NCBI RefSeq assembly: GCF_000411255.1
Contig: NZ_KE150412.1
Location: forward strand, 2,054,648 to 2,118,647
Source: Paenibacillus sp. HGH0039
Lineage (GTDB): Bacteria; Bacillota; Bacilli; Paenibacillales; NBRC-103111
Length of the DNA stretch: 64,000 bases
Reading direction: 5' to 3'
Shown here: positions 33,153-41,370 of the stretch, piece after piece
How the letters are laid out: the number at the start of each line of letters is the position of its first letter
Numbering within the stretch: the first letter of the stretch is position 1
The notes under the pieces: generated by a model
What the model was told of the DNA's origin: nothing
What the model saw: the letters and a program-made list of their open reading frames with translations, nothing else
The model's database searches: none
Program-made: the position numbers and the translations under genes

Positions 33153-33310
33153 CCGTATTTCGCTGTGTGACAGCAGTTGGTGCATTGCTGCATAAATAGT
33201 GATCGGTATTCCGCTGTATAGTCGGTGTTACGTTGGGTGTTTCGGTGCATGGTAGCGGTCCGTATTTCGCTGCATGACAGTGGTCGGTATCCCGGTGCAA
33301 GACGGCATTC
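33153..33310. repeat. Degenerate tandem repeat, period about 26 bases
   Basis: The gap between binding-protein and ATPase genes is filled by diverged copies of a unit like CCGTATTTCGCTGCATGACA. Clear copies begin near 33153, 33204, 33260 and 33285, with weaker ones between. The minus strand is open but reads as low-complexity repeats, so it is not called a gene. It splits an otherwise tight operon. Confidence 0.7.
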
Positions 33311-33391
33311 GGTCGACCGCTGCCGGGCGTGCGCTGCAATGTTGGCGTGGTTGTCGGCGCGGCCCATGCCGCCGCTTTTCAGTTATTCGTA

Positions 33392-34468
33392 CTACTTCAC
33401 TTCAATGACCCTATCCGGGAAGGCTTCCCGCAAAATGTCCAGGTACAGCTTGCTTTTGAGGTCGAAATCCTTCTCGATGATGGCGTTGTCGACCATGTAT
33501 TTTTTCTGCTCCTTGTAGCCGTTGTACGCTTTATCCGTGAACCCGATTTTCCACGGGTTTTTGGGCAGGTCCTTGAGGGTCGCCTCTTTCGGCTGCTTGA
33601 CTTCCTTGTACATGATGTCCGCGCTCTCCTCTTGGTGCGCCTGAGCGTAGGCAGAAGCTTCGTCGATCGCCTTCAGGAAGTTGACGAAGCCCGCTTTGTT
33701 GGCTTTGAGCAGCTCGTTGGGAGCGATTAGGCCGTTGCCGAGGCGTACCGGCGTTTTGGACATGTCGGTCAGCTCGTGGGCTTCGGCCAGAGCGCCGAAT
33801 TTTTCGTTGAGCACCGCGCCGTATACCCACGCGCCGTCGATCTCGCCTTTTTTGAGCGCGACATACGCTTCATCAAAACCGCCTTGGCCGATCAGCTTCA
33901 CTTCGGACAATTTGACGCCGTTCTGACCCAGATACACATCCCAAAGATAGGGGACAAAAGTGCCGCGGGAAAAGCTCAGCTTCTTGCCCTTGAGATCGGC
34001 CGCGCTCTTGATGTCCTTGCGGACGAACAGCTTCCACTCGCTGGCGCTCAGATCCGTTGCCGTACCCGACGAGGCGAAAATGGCGTAATCGCCTTTGCTC
34101 ACGGCATTCAGCAGGGGAAAATCCGCGCCGAACGCGACGTCCACCTGTTTGATAAACAGGGAGTTGACGCCTTCGGCCGGTGTGGCGAACGAGACGAGCT
34201 CGGCGTCGATGCCGTGCTTGTCGAAGATGCCTTTGCTTTTAGCGACGCGGAAAATCGAGTTGGTGGAAATGTCCGCGATTTTCAGCTTCAGCTTGGCGGC
34301 GCCGCCCTGTTTGGGGTCGGCGGCCGCTTTGCCGCAGCCCGCCAGCACGGCCAACAGTGTGGCGGTCAACACCAGTGCGAGCAGCGTGCGGGCGAAGTGG
34401 CGGTGGCGGGCTTGGCGGAGGCCAACGTGGCCCGCGGCTTTTTTACTTTCATCTGCAGTCTCTCTCAT
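33392..34468 (-). CDS. ABC substrate-binding lipoprotein, sulfonate/taurine/nitrate type
   Basis: 358 residues from ATG 34468 (GGTGAGGACG before it); the upstream in-frame start would extend into the preceding gene. A long basic N-terminus precedes a lipobox (LLAVLAGCGK). The mature part is an NMT1/OpuAC-like bilobed fold: KLKIADISTN, KGIFDKHGIDAELV, DLKGKKLSFSRG, IDGAWVYGAVL. The start overlaps the arylsulfotransferase-like gene by about 11 bases in reverse order of transcription (that gene ends at 34479), implying tight coupling. Ligand predicted to be an organosulfur compound. Confidence 0.88.
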   Translation of the reverse strand: MRETADESKKAAGHVGLRQARHRHFARTLLALVLTATLLAVLAGCGKAAADPKQGGAAKLKLKIADISTNSIFRVAKSKGIFDKHGIDAELVSFATPAEGVNSLFIKQVDVAFGADFPLLNAVSKGDYAIFASSGTATDLSASEWKLFVRKDIKSAADLKGKKLSFSRGTFVPYLWDVYLGQNGVKLSEVKLIGQGGFDEAYVALKKGEIDGAWVYGAVLNEKFGALAEAHELTDMSKTPVRLGNGLIAPNELLKANKAGFVNFLKAIDEASAYAQAHQEESADIMYKEVKQPKEATLKDLPKNPWKIGFTDKAYNGYKEQKKYMVDNAIIEKDFDLKSKLYLDILREAFPDRVIEVK

Positions 34469-34478
34469 CGTCCTCACC

Positions 34479-35927
34479 CTAGCCCTTCTCCGGTTCCGGC
34501 TGTCCTTCGTCCGTCCGTGCCACGCACAGCGCGCCCTCACCGTAAGAGACGGTTCCTTCGACTTCCACGGCAGTTACCGCTCCGCGAGCAGCCGCTCCCG
34601 GCAGACGGAAGTCCGCTACGTCGATCGGCGCGATTTCGACTTCCTCCGGCAACTCCAGCTGCGGTACCCACTCGTAAGGTACGCGGTAGGCGCGGTAGAC
34701 CATGTTGGAGTTACGCTTGTTTTTATAAGGTGAAATGTACTCCCACACCAGCTCATGCTCGCGCGTCACTTCAAAAATCCGGCCGTCCGCGCCCTCGGTA
34801 ATCAGCGTATTGCCGTTCGGCAGGCGCTGGGCGGAGCTTATGTACGGGCTGTAAAACCGGTACGAATCGAGCGGAGCCTGGAAGCCTGCTTCCGTCGGCG
34901 TGTACTGCCACTCGATTTCGAGCGTGATCGGGTTGATCTCCAGGATGCGGGAGTGATCGCGGCGGGCGTTTTTGATGCCGTCCGGGGACTCCGGATTCGG
35001 TGCGCCGTAGCCGCCCCAGCCGCCATTGTCGAAGATCAGGATGTTGCCCGCGCCCGGCAATCCCTGCGGAATAAGATGGGCGTGATGCTGGCCGATGATC
35101 CAGCCGATGTGTTTCGTCTCTTCGGTATTATAGTTGGGGCCGAGTTTCCAGACGATTTTACCGGTCTTTTTGTCAGTGATGGCAATGATGTTCGTCTCCC
35201 GCGCATCCCAGATGATGTTATCCGGATGGAATCTTTCATCGCCCGCATTGTAGTGCTTGTTCGGACCGAGGACCGAAGCGGAGTTGATGTGCATCCAGTC
35301 GCCGGCGTTGGCCCCGAAGAAACGGGTGTTGGGGTCGTTGTACAGCGCCTTCCGGGCATCCTCGTCAAATCCCAGCTCCTCAAAATGGTCGCTCGTTGTC
35401 CACTCCCAGATAACATTCCCTTCCCAATCCACTTCCAGAATGGTATCATCCAGCAGCTCTTTATCGGATATTTCAGGACGATTCACGTTTTTGTGTGCAA
35501 GCACGATTGTGTTCCCGGAGTGGACTTTCGGCTCCTGACCCGGCACGTAGTACCCGACCGGATTGCCTTCGCGCTGGTAATCATGATGCTGGCGCGCCAT
35601 CCACTGCGGCTCATGCCCGGGGTCTTCGATATGCTGGTAGCGGTCAAACTTCCACACGATGTTGCCGTCCCAGTCGACCTGCACCAGATTCACTTCATCC
35701 TGAAACCCGTACTTCGGATCGCGCTCCGCCGTACTGCCGAATACGTACCCGCCCGGAAGCAGTTTATTTGGGAACCCTCTCAGCCCCTTCCAAAGATGAA
35801 CCTCCCGCCCGTTCATGTCGATCAGCAGCGCCCCCGTCTCCGCCGCCTGATACAACGTGTAGCCGCTCCAGCTTTTGCCCGGTTTGTAAACCGTCGTTCC
35901 TGTCGGATAAATCGTCGGATGTCCCAT
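34479..35927 (-). CDS. Arylsulfotransferase (ASST)-family protein
   Basis: 482 residues built of repeated beta-propeller-like units (GNIVWKFDRYQHIEDPGHEP, GNVIWEWTTSDHF, GKIVWKLGPNY, LEIEWQYTPTEAGF) as in ASST proteins, which move sulfate between phenolic compounds. A histidine-rich stretch (IIGQHHAHLIPQG) is a candidate for the catalytic site. No signal peptide is seen, unlike the periplasmic enterobacterial enzymes, so it may act in the cytoplasm on imported substrate. It is the first gene after the MarR regulator and leads into the importer genes. The exact reaction is inferred. Confidence 0.82.
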   Translation of the reverse strand: MGHPTIYPTGTTVYKPGKSWSGYTLYQAAETGALLIDMNGREVHLWKGLRGFPNKLLPGGYVFGSTAERDPKYGFQDEVNLVQVDWDGNIVWKFDRYQHIEDPGHEPQWMARQHHDYQREGNPVGYYVPGQEPKVHSGNTIVLAHKNVNRPEISDKELLDDTILEVDWEGNVIWEWTTSDHFEELGFDEDARKALYNDPNTRFFGANAGDWMHINSASVLGPNKHYNAGDERFHPDNIIWDARETNIIAITDKKTGKIVWKLGPNYNTEETKHIGWIIGQHHAHLIPQGLPGAGNILIFDNGGWGGYGAPNPESPDGIKNARRDHSRILEINPITLEIEWQYTPTEAGFQAPLDSYRFYSPYISSAQRLPNGNTLITEGADGRIFEVTREHELVWEYISPYKNKRNSNMVYRAYRVPYEWVPQLELPEEVEIAPIDVADFRLPGAAARGAVTAVEVEGTVSYGEGALCVARTDEGQPEPEKG

Positions 35928-36014
35928 ATGGTTAATGTCCTCTCTATTGTTGGATTTGGTTTGTAAAAAACGGAATGGCCTCGCGCAGTAACGCTTATAA
36001 ATTTAATCTGACTT

Positions 36015-36024
36015 TTACATGTAA
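36015..36024. promoter_or_regulatory. Palindrome TTACATGTAA before ASST gene
   Basis: A perfect 10-bp palindrome lies about 90 bases upstream of the ASST start, near the -35 spacing from a weak TATAAG (minus strand). It is a candidate site for the adjacent MarR protein. Confidence 0.35.
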
Positions 36025-36076
36025 GCTGATGAATGAAAAAGACACTCCTCTTGTCTCAAAACATCGGCCAGCCGTG

Positions 36077-36913
36077 TTAATAGGATATGAAATTTTTCTT
36101 GTGATTCGCCGTTTTCGGTTTAGAAGCAGGTGGCTGATCCGCTGAGGGTTGTGTTGGAGATTCCGGTCGTAATTCCGATGACGTATCGGATGCTGTATTG
36201 CCTGTAAAAGCAGCAGCCAAGCTTTCCTCTCCGAACTTGGCGGATAACCTTGCCGATTCCAGTTCAAGATCGGCCGCCGCTCCCCTCGCTGACTTGAACG
36301 GCGAGCCTGCCGAAACAGCTATCACTGCCGGCTGTGCAGGCGAGTGCAGTAATGAAACCTGCAAAGCATCGGCCTTTTCAACCGCCACGGGCGACTGAAC
36401 TCCCTCGGTTGGACCATCTGCTTCCGTTTCACCCACTTCCTCCACGTCTTCTCCGGGATAAGTCAGCACCGCTTCCGCGAACCCTTCCAGCTTCTCCAGC
36501 AGCCTCCGGGAAAAAGCAATCTGATGCGCCAGCTCCTCCTGCGAAAACCCGCCGAACAAGATGTCGATCATATGCCCGCTGAGCCCGCTGTTCCGCCGGA
36601 GCAACTCCCGGCCCTTATCCGTAATGTCCAGCGCGACGGACCTGCGGTCGGACTCGCTTCTTTTGCGGACCGCGAAGCCGCCCGCTTCCAGCTTGTCGCA
36701 CAGCGCCGTTACCGCGCCGGAGGTGAAATCCAGCTGCTCCGCCAGCTCGCCCATCCGCTGCTCTCCCTCTCTGTTAATAGAGTTAAGGATGAGCATGCCC
36801 GGCAGCGTGATACCCTCGACGGAAATTTTGTCGCGTTCCTTCACAAATTTGCGTACCAGCCTGCGGAAGAGCCAATCGGCCTCTTCATATAACGCCCAGT
36901 CTTTTTCGTGCAT
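36077..36913 (-). CDS. MarR-family regulator with long C-terminal tail
   Basis: 278 residues from ATG 36913 (GAAAGG 6 bases upstream). Residues 1-140 are a standard MarR winged helix (MGELAEQLDFTSGAVTALCD, then the wing RKRSESDRRSVALDITDKGR). The following ~135 residues are Ala/Ser/Pro/Glu-rich, low complexity and probably disordered; MarR proteins are normally about 150 residues. It is immediately upstream of the ASST-importer genes in the same direction and probably regulates them. A strong terminator hairpin sits in its own leader. Confidence 0.88.
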   Translation of the reverse strand: MHEKDWALYEEADWLFRRLVRKFVKERDKISVEGITLPGMLILNSINREGEQRMGELAEQLDFTSGAVTALCDKLEAGGFAVRKRSESDRRSVALDITDKGRELLRRNSGLSGHMIDILFGGFSQEELAHQIAFSRRLLEKLEGFAEAVLTYPGEDVEEVGETEADGPTEGVQSPVAVEKADALQVSLLHSPAQPAVIAVSAGSPFKSARGAAADLELESARLSAKFGEESLAAAFTGNTASDTSSELRPESPTQPSADQPPASKPKTANHKKNFISY

Positions 36914-36939
36914 GCCATTCCTTTCGTCAGGAGGCCCGG

Positions 36940-36999
36940 AAAAACACAAAAGCCCCCGTTATCTCCTCCGTCTGACGGTAAGAGATTACAGGAGCCTTT
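36940..36999 (-). promoter_or_regulatory. Leader terminator/attenuator of MarR gene
   Basis: In minus RNA a 23-24-base imperfect stem (36976-36999 with 36948-36970, loop TCAGA) is followed by TTTTGTGTTTTT. It lies between the promoter at 37101-37129 and the MarR start, so transcription must read through it. No known riboswitch consensus is recognised. Confidence 0.6.
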
Positions 37000-37039
37000 G
37001 GTGGTCCAATCGGCTTTCCTCATTGGTTTAGTTTTAAAA

Positions 37040-37069
37040 TAATGAATGCTCGTTTAATGAATGTTCATT
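37040..37069. promoter_or_regulatory. Direct and inverted repeats, putative MarR operator
   Basis: TAATGAATG(C/T)TC occurs twice, 15 bases apart; the second copy forms an AATGA-N4-TCATT inverted repeat. They sit just downstream of the predicted start of MarR transcription, a usual place for autorepression. Confidence 0.45.
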
Positions 37070-37100
37070 TGATTAAAATTCATAGAATGATCTTGAAGTT

Positions 37101-37129
37101 AGATTAAACCAATTATTCATACCTGTCAA
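37101..37129 (-). promoter_or_regulatory. Sigma-A promoter of MarR transcript
   Basis: On the minus strand TTGACA, 17 bases, TAATCT. Transcription would start near 37094, giving a leader of about 180 bases. Confidence 0.65.
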
Positions 37130-37214
37130 GTATGTTTTAAGTTTTTAATCGCTTTATTCTTTTAGTTAACTATTACCGGAGCGAAATATATGTGGACGAA
37201 CTCTCCCAGAAGCA

Positions 37215-37244
37215 CAAAAAAAGAACCTGCCCGAGCAGATTCTT
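37215..37244 (-). terminator. Terminator downstream of 37383 gene
   Basis: In minus RNA AAGAATCTGC-TCGG-GCAGGTTCTT is followed by five more T and G. Confidence 0.85.
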
Positions 37245-37382
37245 ATGCAGCCTGATCATTCTCACTAGGTGCCCTGTCTCCAAAGCAGCCTCTTGCTTAG
37301 CTCTTAAAACAGCCTGCTCTTTTGTAACGGTTATCCGCCCCTTTTACTGCGATGACCTCCGACGAATCTTTTTGTTAGCCTT

Positions 37383-37709
37383 CTACAATGCATTCCGGTT
37401 ATTGACTGAATACGACTGAACTGTAGGGAATTCGACTGACTCGAATTTAAAATAGCTGTAATTCTCCCCCCAATCTTCCCAACCGGTTGTTTTGGAGTAA
37501 GGAACGACCGAAACATAATAGCTTAAATCCAACTGTTTAATCCGGCTTCTCAAATCCCATGGAATTTCCATACAGTCTTTATTAATCAGCACTCTTGCCT
37601 CAGCCCCTCTTAAGAGCTTTTGCCGCCAGTACGCAGAGATACTAATCTCATAAACAAGATCCCCTAAGTACTGCTTGTGGAGCTTTCTCCTGATCCGCTT
37701 TTTCATCAA
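37383..37709 (-). CDS. Small hypothetical protein, YggL-like start
   Basis: 108 residues, with a very basic N-terminus (MMKKRIRRKLHKQYLGDL) that loosely recalls YggL/DUF469 proteins, followed by a mixed alpha/beta stretch with aromatic residues (GWEDWGENYSYFKFESVEF). The similarity is weak. It is 7 bases downstream of the 171-residue protein gene and so shares its transcript. Function not assigned. Confidence 0.6.
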   Translation of the reverse strand: MMKKRIRRKLHKQYLGDLVYEISISAYWRQKLLRGAEARVLINKDCMEIPWDLRSRIKQLDLSYYVSVVPYSKTTGWEDWGENYSYFKFESVEFPTVQSYSVNNRNAL

Positions 37710-37716
37710 TTCACCT

Positions 37717-38232
37717 TTAACCGTTTATAATCCTAGCATACACCGTAAGTAGATAAGTATTTTCTTCCTCATCGTCGATCACAGAGTTTGGATCTTCACT
37801 ATCCCTAATCGGAATTCCATCGAAACAAGCTTTTTCCCGATACTGTATGAGAACTTCCTTCCGATCGTCAACCTGGTTCACTATACATCCGAAAGGCAGC
37901 CCAAGTCCCTCATAATAAGAAACTACGGAAATTCTAATCGCAGGAATTTGATAGTCTCCCCACATATAGAAGACAAACGCTTTTTCCTCATAAAACTTCT
38001 TCAAATAAGACGCCCACGCAGATTCTACAAAAGCGACTACATCTTCCAGCTCATTTAAGGATAATTTGTTGTACTTAATCATTTTGTTCAACCGCTGGAT
38101 GGTGCGATGGTTATAACGGGCTTCCGCATCCACCTGATCCCGGTCATTGGAAAAGAGAAAATCCGGCCGTTCCGCTATCTCCAAAATCTCGTTGTACGCC
38201 TTAATTCCTTTCGTTTGCAGAAAAGTGATCAT
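37717..38232 (-). CDS. Hypothetical protein
   Basis: 171 residues, acidic, no signal peptide or membrane segment. The N-terminal half looks helical and the C-terminal half beta-rich. Its start overlaps the stop of the DUF4180 gene by 4 bases (ATGA), so the two are co-translated. No family is recognised. Confidence 0.72.
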   Translation of the reverse strand: MITFLQTKGIKAYNEILEIAERPDFLFSNDRDQVDAEARYNHRTIQRLNKMIKYNKLSLNELEDVVAFVESAWASYLKKFYEEKAFVFYMWGDYQIPAIRISVVSYYEGLGLPFGCIVNQVDDRKEVLIQYREKACFDGIPIRDSEDPNSVIDDEEENTYLLTVYARIING

Positions 38233-38594
38233 GCCCCATGCAGCGCATCCAGCGCCTCCGCTTCTGTCTGCTTGAAAAACACCTTATCCCCCTGGTTGCA
38301 CTCGTATATAAAATCATTCAGGCTCTTACTGTTATACCCGCCGAACTCTCCGACGATGGCGATTTTCATGCTGTAGTTGGTGTATTTTTGCAAAATATCT
38401 CCTGCAAGTTTGGTTCGGAGTTCGAAGAAATCCTCAGTGAGCTGTTCTTTTCTTAGGAGTACTTTGTCGCATCCGTGGTTGTAATGCACATCTGCCATTA
38501 AGTCCAGCGCGTCGTTTACGCTGTTAATCACCACATTTTCGCTGGAGATGATGGCTACTTTCGAATTTTGCCGTTGATCGACTGTAATGTTCAT
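38229..38594 (-). CDS. DUF4180 protein
   Basis: 121 residues covering one DUF4180 domain: a strand-rich start (KVAIISSENVVINSVNDALD), a central MADVHYNHGCDKVLLRKEQL motif, and NYSMKIAIVGEFGGYNSKSL near 75-95. Function of the family is unknown; it is often near regulators in Firmicutes. It heads a three-gene unit with the 171- and 108-residue genes. Confidence 0.85.
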   Translation of the reverse strand: MNITVDQRQNSKVAIISSENVVINSVNDALDLMADVHYNHGCDKVLLRKEQLTEDFFELRTKLAGDILQKYTNYSMKIAIVGEFGGYNSKSLNDFIYECNQGDKVFFKQTEAEALDALHGA

Positions 38595-38648
38595 TTCATA
38601 TATTCCTCCTATTGGTTTGGACGATTATTTATAGATGCCGACTGTCTG

Positions 38649-39185
38649 TCAGTTATTTTCCCGCTTTCCTTGATACCCTTGCTCATATAAAAGCAATGTA
38701 TCCAACTGGCTGGTATCTTTCAAAACCAGCAATTTAACGCCGTAGGGCTCCAGCAGCTCCATAATTTGGGCTCTGCCCTCCGTCTCATACTGACGATTCC
38801 AGCGAAACATATTTCGAAAAATCGTCCATGTCGGCTTATAGTTCGCTTTCTCCCGACCGAGCTTCTGCCGGATAAACCGCGTTATGATTCGCCTGAGCCG
38901 TGTAGAATACTCCGTATCCACGAGGATGATGAGATCCGCACGCTCAAGACAAGAGCCAACCCAGCCGCTGCAATGAGCCCCTTCCGTTATCCACGCGTCA
39001 GCACGCACTATTTCCGTTAGGCAGGCATCGCGCTCTTCATCCGTTCTTCGCACATCGCCCGAGGGAGTTCTTTTCCAGACCACATTATCCAGCTCATAAA
39101 AAGGAAGCTGCCATTCGGCAGACAACCTTCTGGCCAGGGTTGTTTTGCCGCTTCCGACCGAGCCCATGATATGAATTTTTTTCAT
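38649..39185 (-). CDS. P-loop kinase-like protein, FlaR/topology-modulation type
   Basis: 178 residues. Walker A GSVGSGKTT at 8-16 is followed by an adenylate-kinase-like core (FYELDNVVWKR, WITEGAHCSGW, ADLIILVDT). Proteins of this type are annotated as DNA topology modulation protein FlaR, but their activity is more likely small-molecule or nucleotide phosphotransfer. Length is normal for the group. It stands about 24 bases downstream of the 149-residue gene. Confidence 0.85.
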   Translation of the reverse strand: MKKIHIMGSVGSGKTTLARRLSAEWQLPFYELDNVVWKRTPSGDVRRTDEERDACLTEIVRADAWITEGAHCSGWVGSCLERADLIILVDTEYSTRLRRIITRFIRQKLGREKANYKPTWTIFRNMFRWNRQYETEGRAQIMELLEPYGVKLLVLKDTSQLDTLLLYEQGYQGKRENN

Positions 39186-39208
39186 TTAGACCACCGCTTG
39201 GCACTATT

Positions 39209-39658
39209 TTATTTATTTTCATTCCAACCTACAAACCAGGCATCCCCCGTAAATTCATTCCAGTGGAGGACAAAACCTCCGGCCCTCACTTCCCACCCGC
39301 AAAACTGATCGTCTGCTCCAAAAATCTTGAAGAGTCGGGTCTCTTCCTGTTCAAAGCGTTCAAATTTTAGAATCTCTAAGCTCTTAAAATCTGCGCAATT
39401 CATAGATTGAGGAATGCCTCCCTCCTGGAATCTAACAGCTTCATTTGATAGGACCTGCCGGAAAACTAACATGCACCTGTCTGTGTTTTTAGCAACATTG
39501 TAGGGATTGAGCGGATGCCCCGGCAAAATGTTGACCGATTCAAGTTCAACAATAATCTCCCGTTCTTTTACCTCAATCCGTTCCACTAACGCATCATGAA
39601 AATCTATGTCATCAAAATGTACATCCGTGGAGGACTTTTTCCATGATTTCAAACTCAC
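39209..39658 (-). CDS. Hypothetical protein, beta-rich
   Basis: 149 residues, beginning SLKSWKKSSTDVHFDDIDFH. The DxxFHDALVERIEV start and FCGWEVRAGGFVLHWNEFTG near the end give a beta-rich pattern seen in small immunity-like proteins, but no specific family is recognised. It lies 7 bases after the stop of the 113-residue gene. Confidence 0.65.
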   Translation of the reverse strand: MSLKSWKKSSTDVHFDDIDFHDALVERIEVKEREIIVELESVNILPGHPLNPYNVAKNTDRCMLVFRQVLSNEAVRFQEGGIPQSMNCADFKSLEILKFERFEQEETRLFKIFGADDQFCGWEVRAGGFVLHWNEFTGDAWFVGWNENK

Positions 39659-39665
39659 TCACCGC

Positions 39666-40007
39666 TCACCTAATAAAATACCGTATTAGCAGTTCTCTTG
39701 CTTTTTCAAAACTATTCAGTTCCTTCTGTAAGGCCGGATAGTCAGAGACCTTATTTTCAAAAAACTTATAAGAAGGGAATCTTTCAAAAAAATTCATCTT
39801 CATTAAATGCATTTGTCGTGGTGGGATATTTTCTTCACTGCCGTTGAGGACATAACTAATCGTTCCTGCGACAGTCATACAATAATCGTTAAAATCGGCA
39901 TTTAAACAAGCTTCCTCTGAGAGTAAAGAAAATTCAAGTTCAAAGTGTTGCTTTATCCGCTTAAGATCCTTATAAGGAAAAGGGCCGGTTAATTCCAGAT
40001 TATACAA
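39666..40007 (-). CDS. Hypothetical protein with unclear start
   Basis: 113 residues from TTG 40007, which has no ribosome site. Twelve codons upstream in frame, ATA at 40043 follows AAAGGTGATCTATC with ideal spacing, giving an N-terminus IKREKIIEHVRLLYNLELTG that fits as a helix. Either a rare start codon is used or an ATG has mutated. The protein is helical with no recognised domain. Confidence 0.6.
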   Translation of the reverse strand: MYNLELTGPFPYKDLKRIKQHFELEFSLLSEEACLNADFNDYCMTVAGTISYVLNGSEENIPPRQMHLMKMNFFERFPSYKFFENKVSDYPALQKELNSFEKARELLIRYFIR

Positions 40008-40117
40008 AAGCCTTACGTGTTCAATGATTTTTTCTCTTTTTATGATAGATCACCTTTTATTCATCTCGGACCCGATACTTCAGCAGAGCTAGCAACCCTC
40101 CGGCCACCCTCATTCCG

Positions 40118-40654
40118 TCAGCCAGGCTTATACTCCTCTTGAAGAATGCCCATATGCAGAATGTCGTGCCAGTTCCCTTCCCTGAATACCGCCTGCCGGG
40201 AGACTCCCTCCCGTTTGAACCCGATTTTTTCATAGAGGGCTACGGCCTTATCGTTAAAAGCAAACACCCGCAAGGATACCCGGTGCAGATTCAATTCAAG
40301 AAAAGCGTAATCGAGCAGCATTCTTAAGGACTCGTTTCCGTAGCCTTTGCCCCAAAATTCTTTCTCGCCGATGTCGAGGATGCACTCTGCGCTGCGGTTT
40401 TTATAATCGAGCTGAATCAAAGAGGTGATTCCGATGGGCCGCCCGGATTGCTTATCCAGGATCATATAGCTTTTGGACGTGCCCGACCCCAAAATCACCT
40501 GCTCCACAAATTGCCGGGTTTCCGCATAAGTAAACAAATCCAAGGAAGGACTGGTCGTTCTCATCACTTCCATATCGTTTCTCCATGTGTGGTAAATGGC
40601 TGCGTCTTCTTCCGTCATTTTTCGGAAAGATACTCTAGAAGATTCAAATAACAT
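40118..40654 (-). CDS. GNAT-family N-acetyltransferase (RimJ/RimL-like)
   Basis: 178 residues from ATG 40654 with AAGGAG upstream. The acetyl-CoA-binding motif is seen as GEKEFWGKGYGNESLRMLLD, and LHRVSLRVFAFNDKAVALYE and KIGFKREGVSRQAVF complete the RimJ/L-type fold. The start overlaps the end of the TetR gene by about 11 bases, so it is in the TetR operon and is probably controlled by it. Substrate unknown; protein alpha-amine or antibiotic are options. Confidence 0.9.
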   Translation of the reverse strand: MLFESSRVSFRKMTEEDAAIYHTWRNDMEVMRTTSPSLDLFTYAETRQFVEQVILGSGTSKSYMILDKQSGRPIGITSLIQLDYKNRSAECILDIGEKEFWGKGYGNESLRMLLDYAFLELNLHRVSLRVFAFNDKAVALYEKIGFKREGVSRQAVFREGNWHDILHMGILQEEYKPG

Positions 40655-41297
40655 CCTCTTTGTTCTCCTTTTCCGTTGTCTCCGTCTTGTCTTGAACCGG
40701 ACCGAGCATAGCTTCCAGGGTAAAAAGCAGAGCACCCAACTGCTCATTCACCTTCGTTTTCTCAGGACCCATATGGGCCGTATCCATGATTAGTCCATCC
40801 ATGAACGAAATGAGATACCGTGAAATGGTTTCGGCCGGAAGCCGGAGTGCAAACTCGCCCTGGGCTGCCCCTTTTTCAAAAAATCCGGTCAGCACTTCCA
40901 TGGTCCCTTCATAACGTGTCGCGATGTAAGGATAGATCTCCTTGTTGTTCCGGTATTGGGCCGATGAGAAAAACTGTGAGTTCGCCAGCACCAAAGTCTC
41001 CTCTATGCTCCCGATTTCGGCCTGCTGCTTGTTAAGCCAATTCTTTATCTGCTGCCAACTGTTCTCACTGCGAAAATAAATCTCATGCTTCCGGTCCTCA
41101 TGCCGCAGCAGTTCCAGATAGACATGCTCAATGTTATCGAAATAAGCATACAAAGCCCCCCTCGACACACCGGCCGCCTCCATGATGTCTTGCATAGTCG
41201 CTCCGTTATACCCTTTGCGGATAAACACCTGTTTGGCCTTTTGCAGCAAGTCGATTTTCTTTTGCTTTTTATATTCTTCGTTCACTTTGGGAGACAT
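40644..41297 (-). CDS. TetR-family regulator
   Basis: 217 residues from ATG 41297 (GGAGTAAAAAAG before it). Residues 15-60 carry the TetR helix-turn-helix (GYNGATMQDIMEAAGVSRGA, then LYAYFDNIEHVY). The C-terminal domain is a helical ligand/dimer domain with a DGLIMDTAHMG segment. It is transcribed from a promoter with a perfect palindrome between -35 and -10, and the coupled GNAT gene follows. Autorepression released by an unknown ligand is inferred. Confidence 0.92.
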   Translation of the reverse strand: MSPKVNEEYKKQKKIDLLQKAKQVFIRKGYNGATMQDIMEAAGVSRGALYAYFDNIEHVYLELLRHEDRKHEIYFRSENSWQQIKNWLNKQQAEIGSIEETLVLANSQFFSSAQYRNNKEIYPYIATRYEGTMEVLTGFFEKGAAQGEFALRLPAETISRYLISFMDGLIMDTAHMGPEKTKVNEQLGALLFTLEAMLGPVQDKTETTEKENKEDVI

Positions 41298-41340
41298 CTT
41301 TTTTACTCCGTTCAAAAGCAAGGTATATGATGCTAGCTCG

Positions 41341-41370
41341 ATTATAAACGACATTCATGTCGTTTTTCAA
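41341..41370 (-). promoter_or_regulatory. TetR promoter with embedded operator
   Basis: Minus strand: TTGAAA, 18 bases, TATAAT. The spacer contains most of a perfect 9+2+9 palindrome (AAACGACAT-TC-ATGTCGTTT, plus-strand 41346-41365), placed to block RNA polymerase. Confidence 0.75.

Noticed and set aside
33153-33310. CRISPR array
   Set aside because: Units are degenerate and contiguous with no unique spacers and no cas genes.
33109-33367. 76-codon minus-strand frames upstream of the ATPase
   Set aside because: Translation is repetitive low complexity produced by the 26-base tandem repeats, without a ribosome site.
34755-35966. Long plus-strand frame opposite the arylsulfotransferase-like gene
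   Set aside because: Compositional shadow of a GC-rich gene; no ribosome site or domain.
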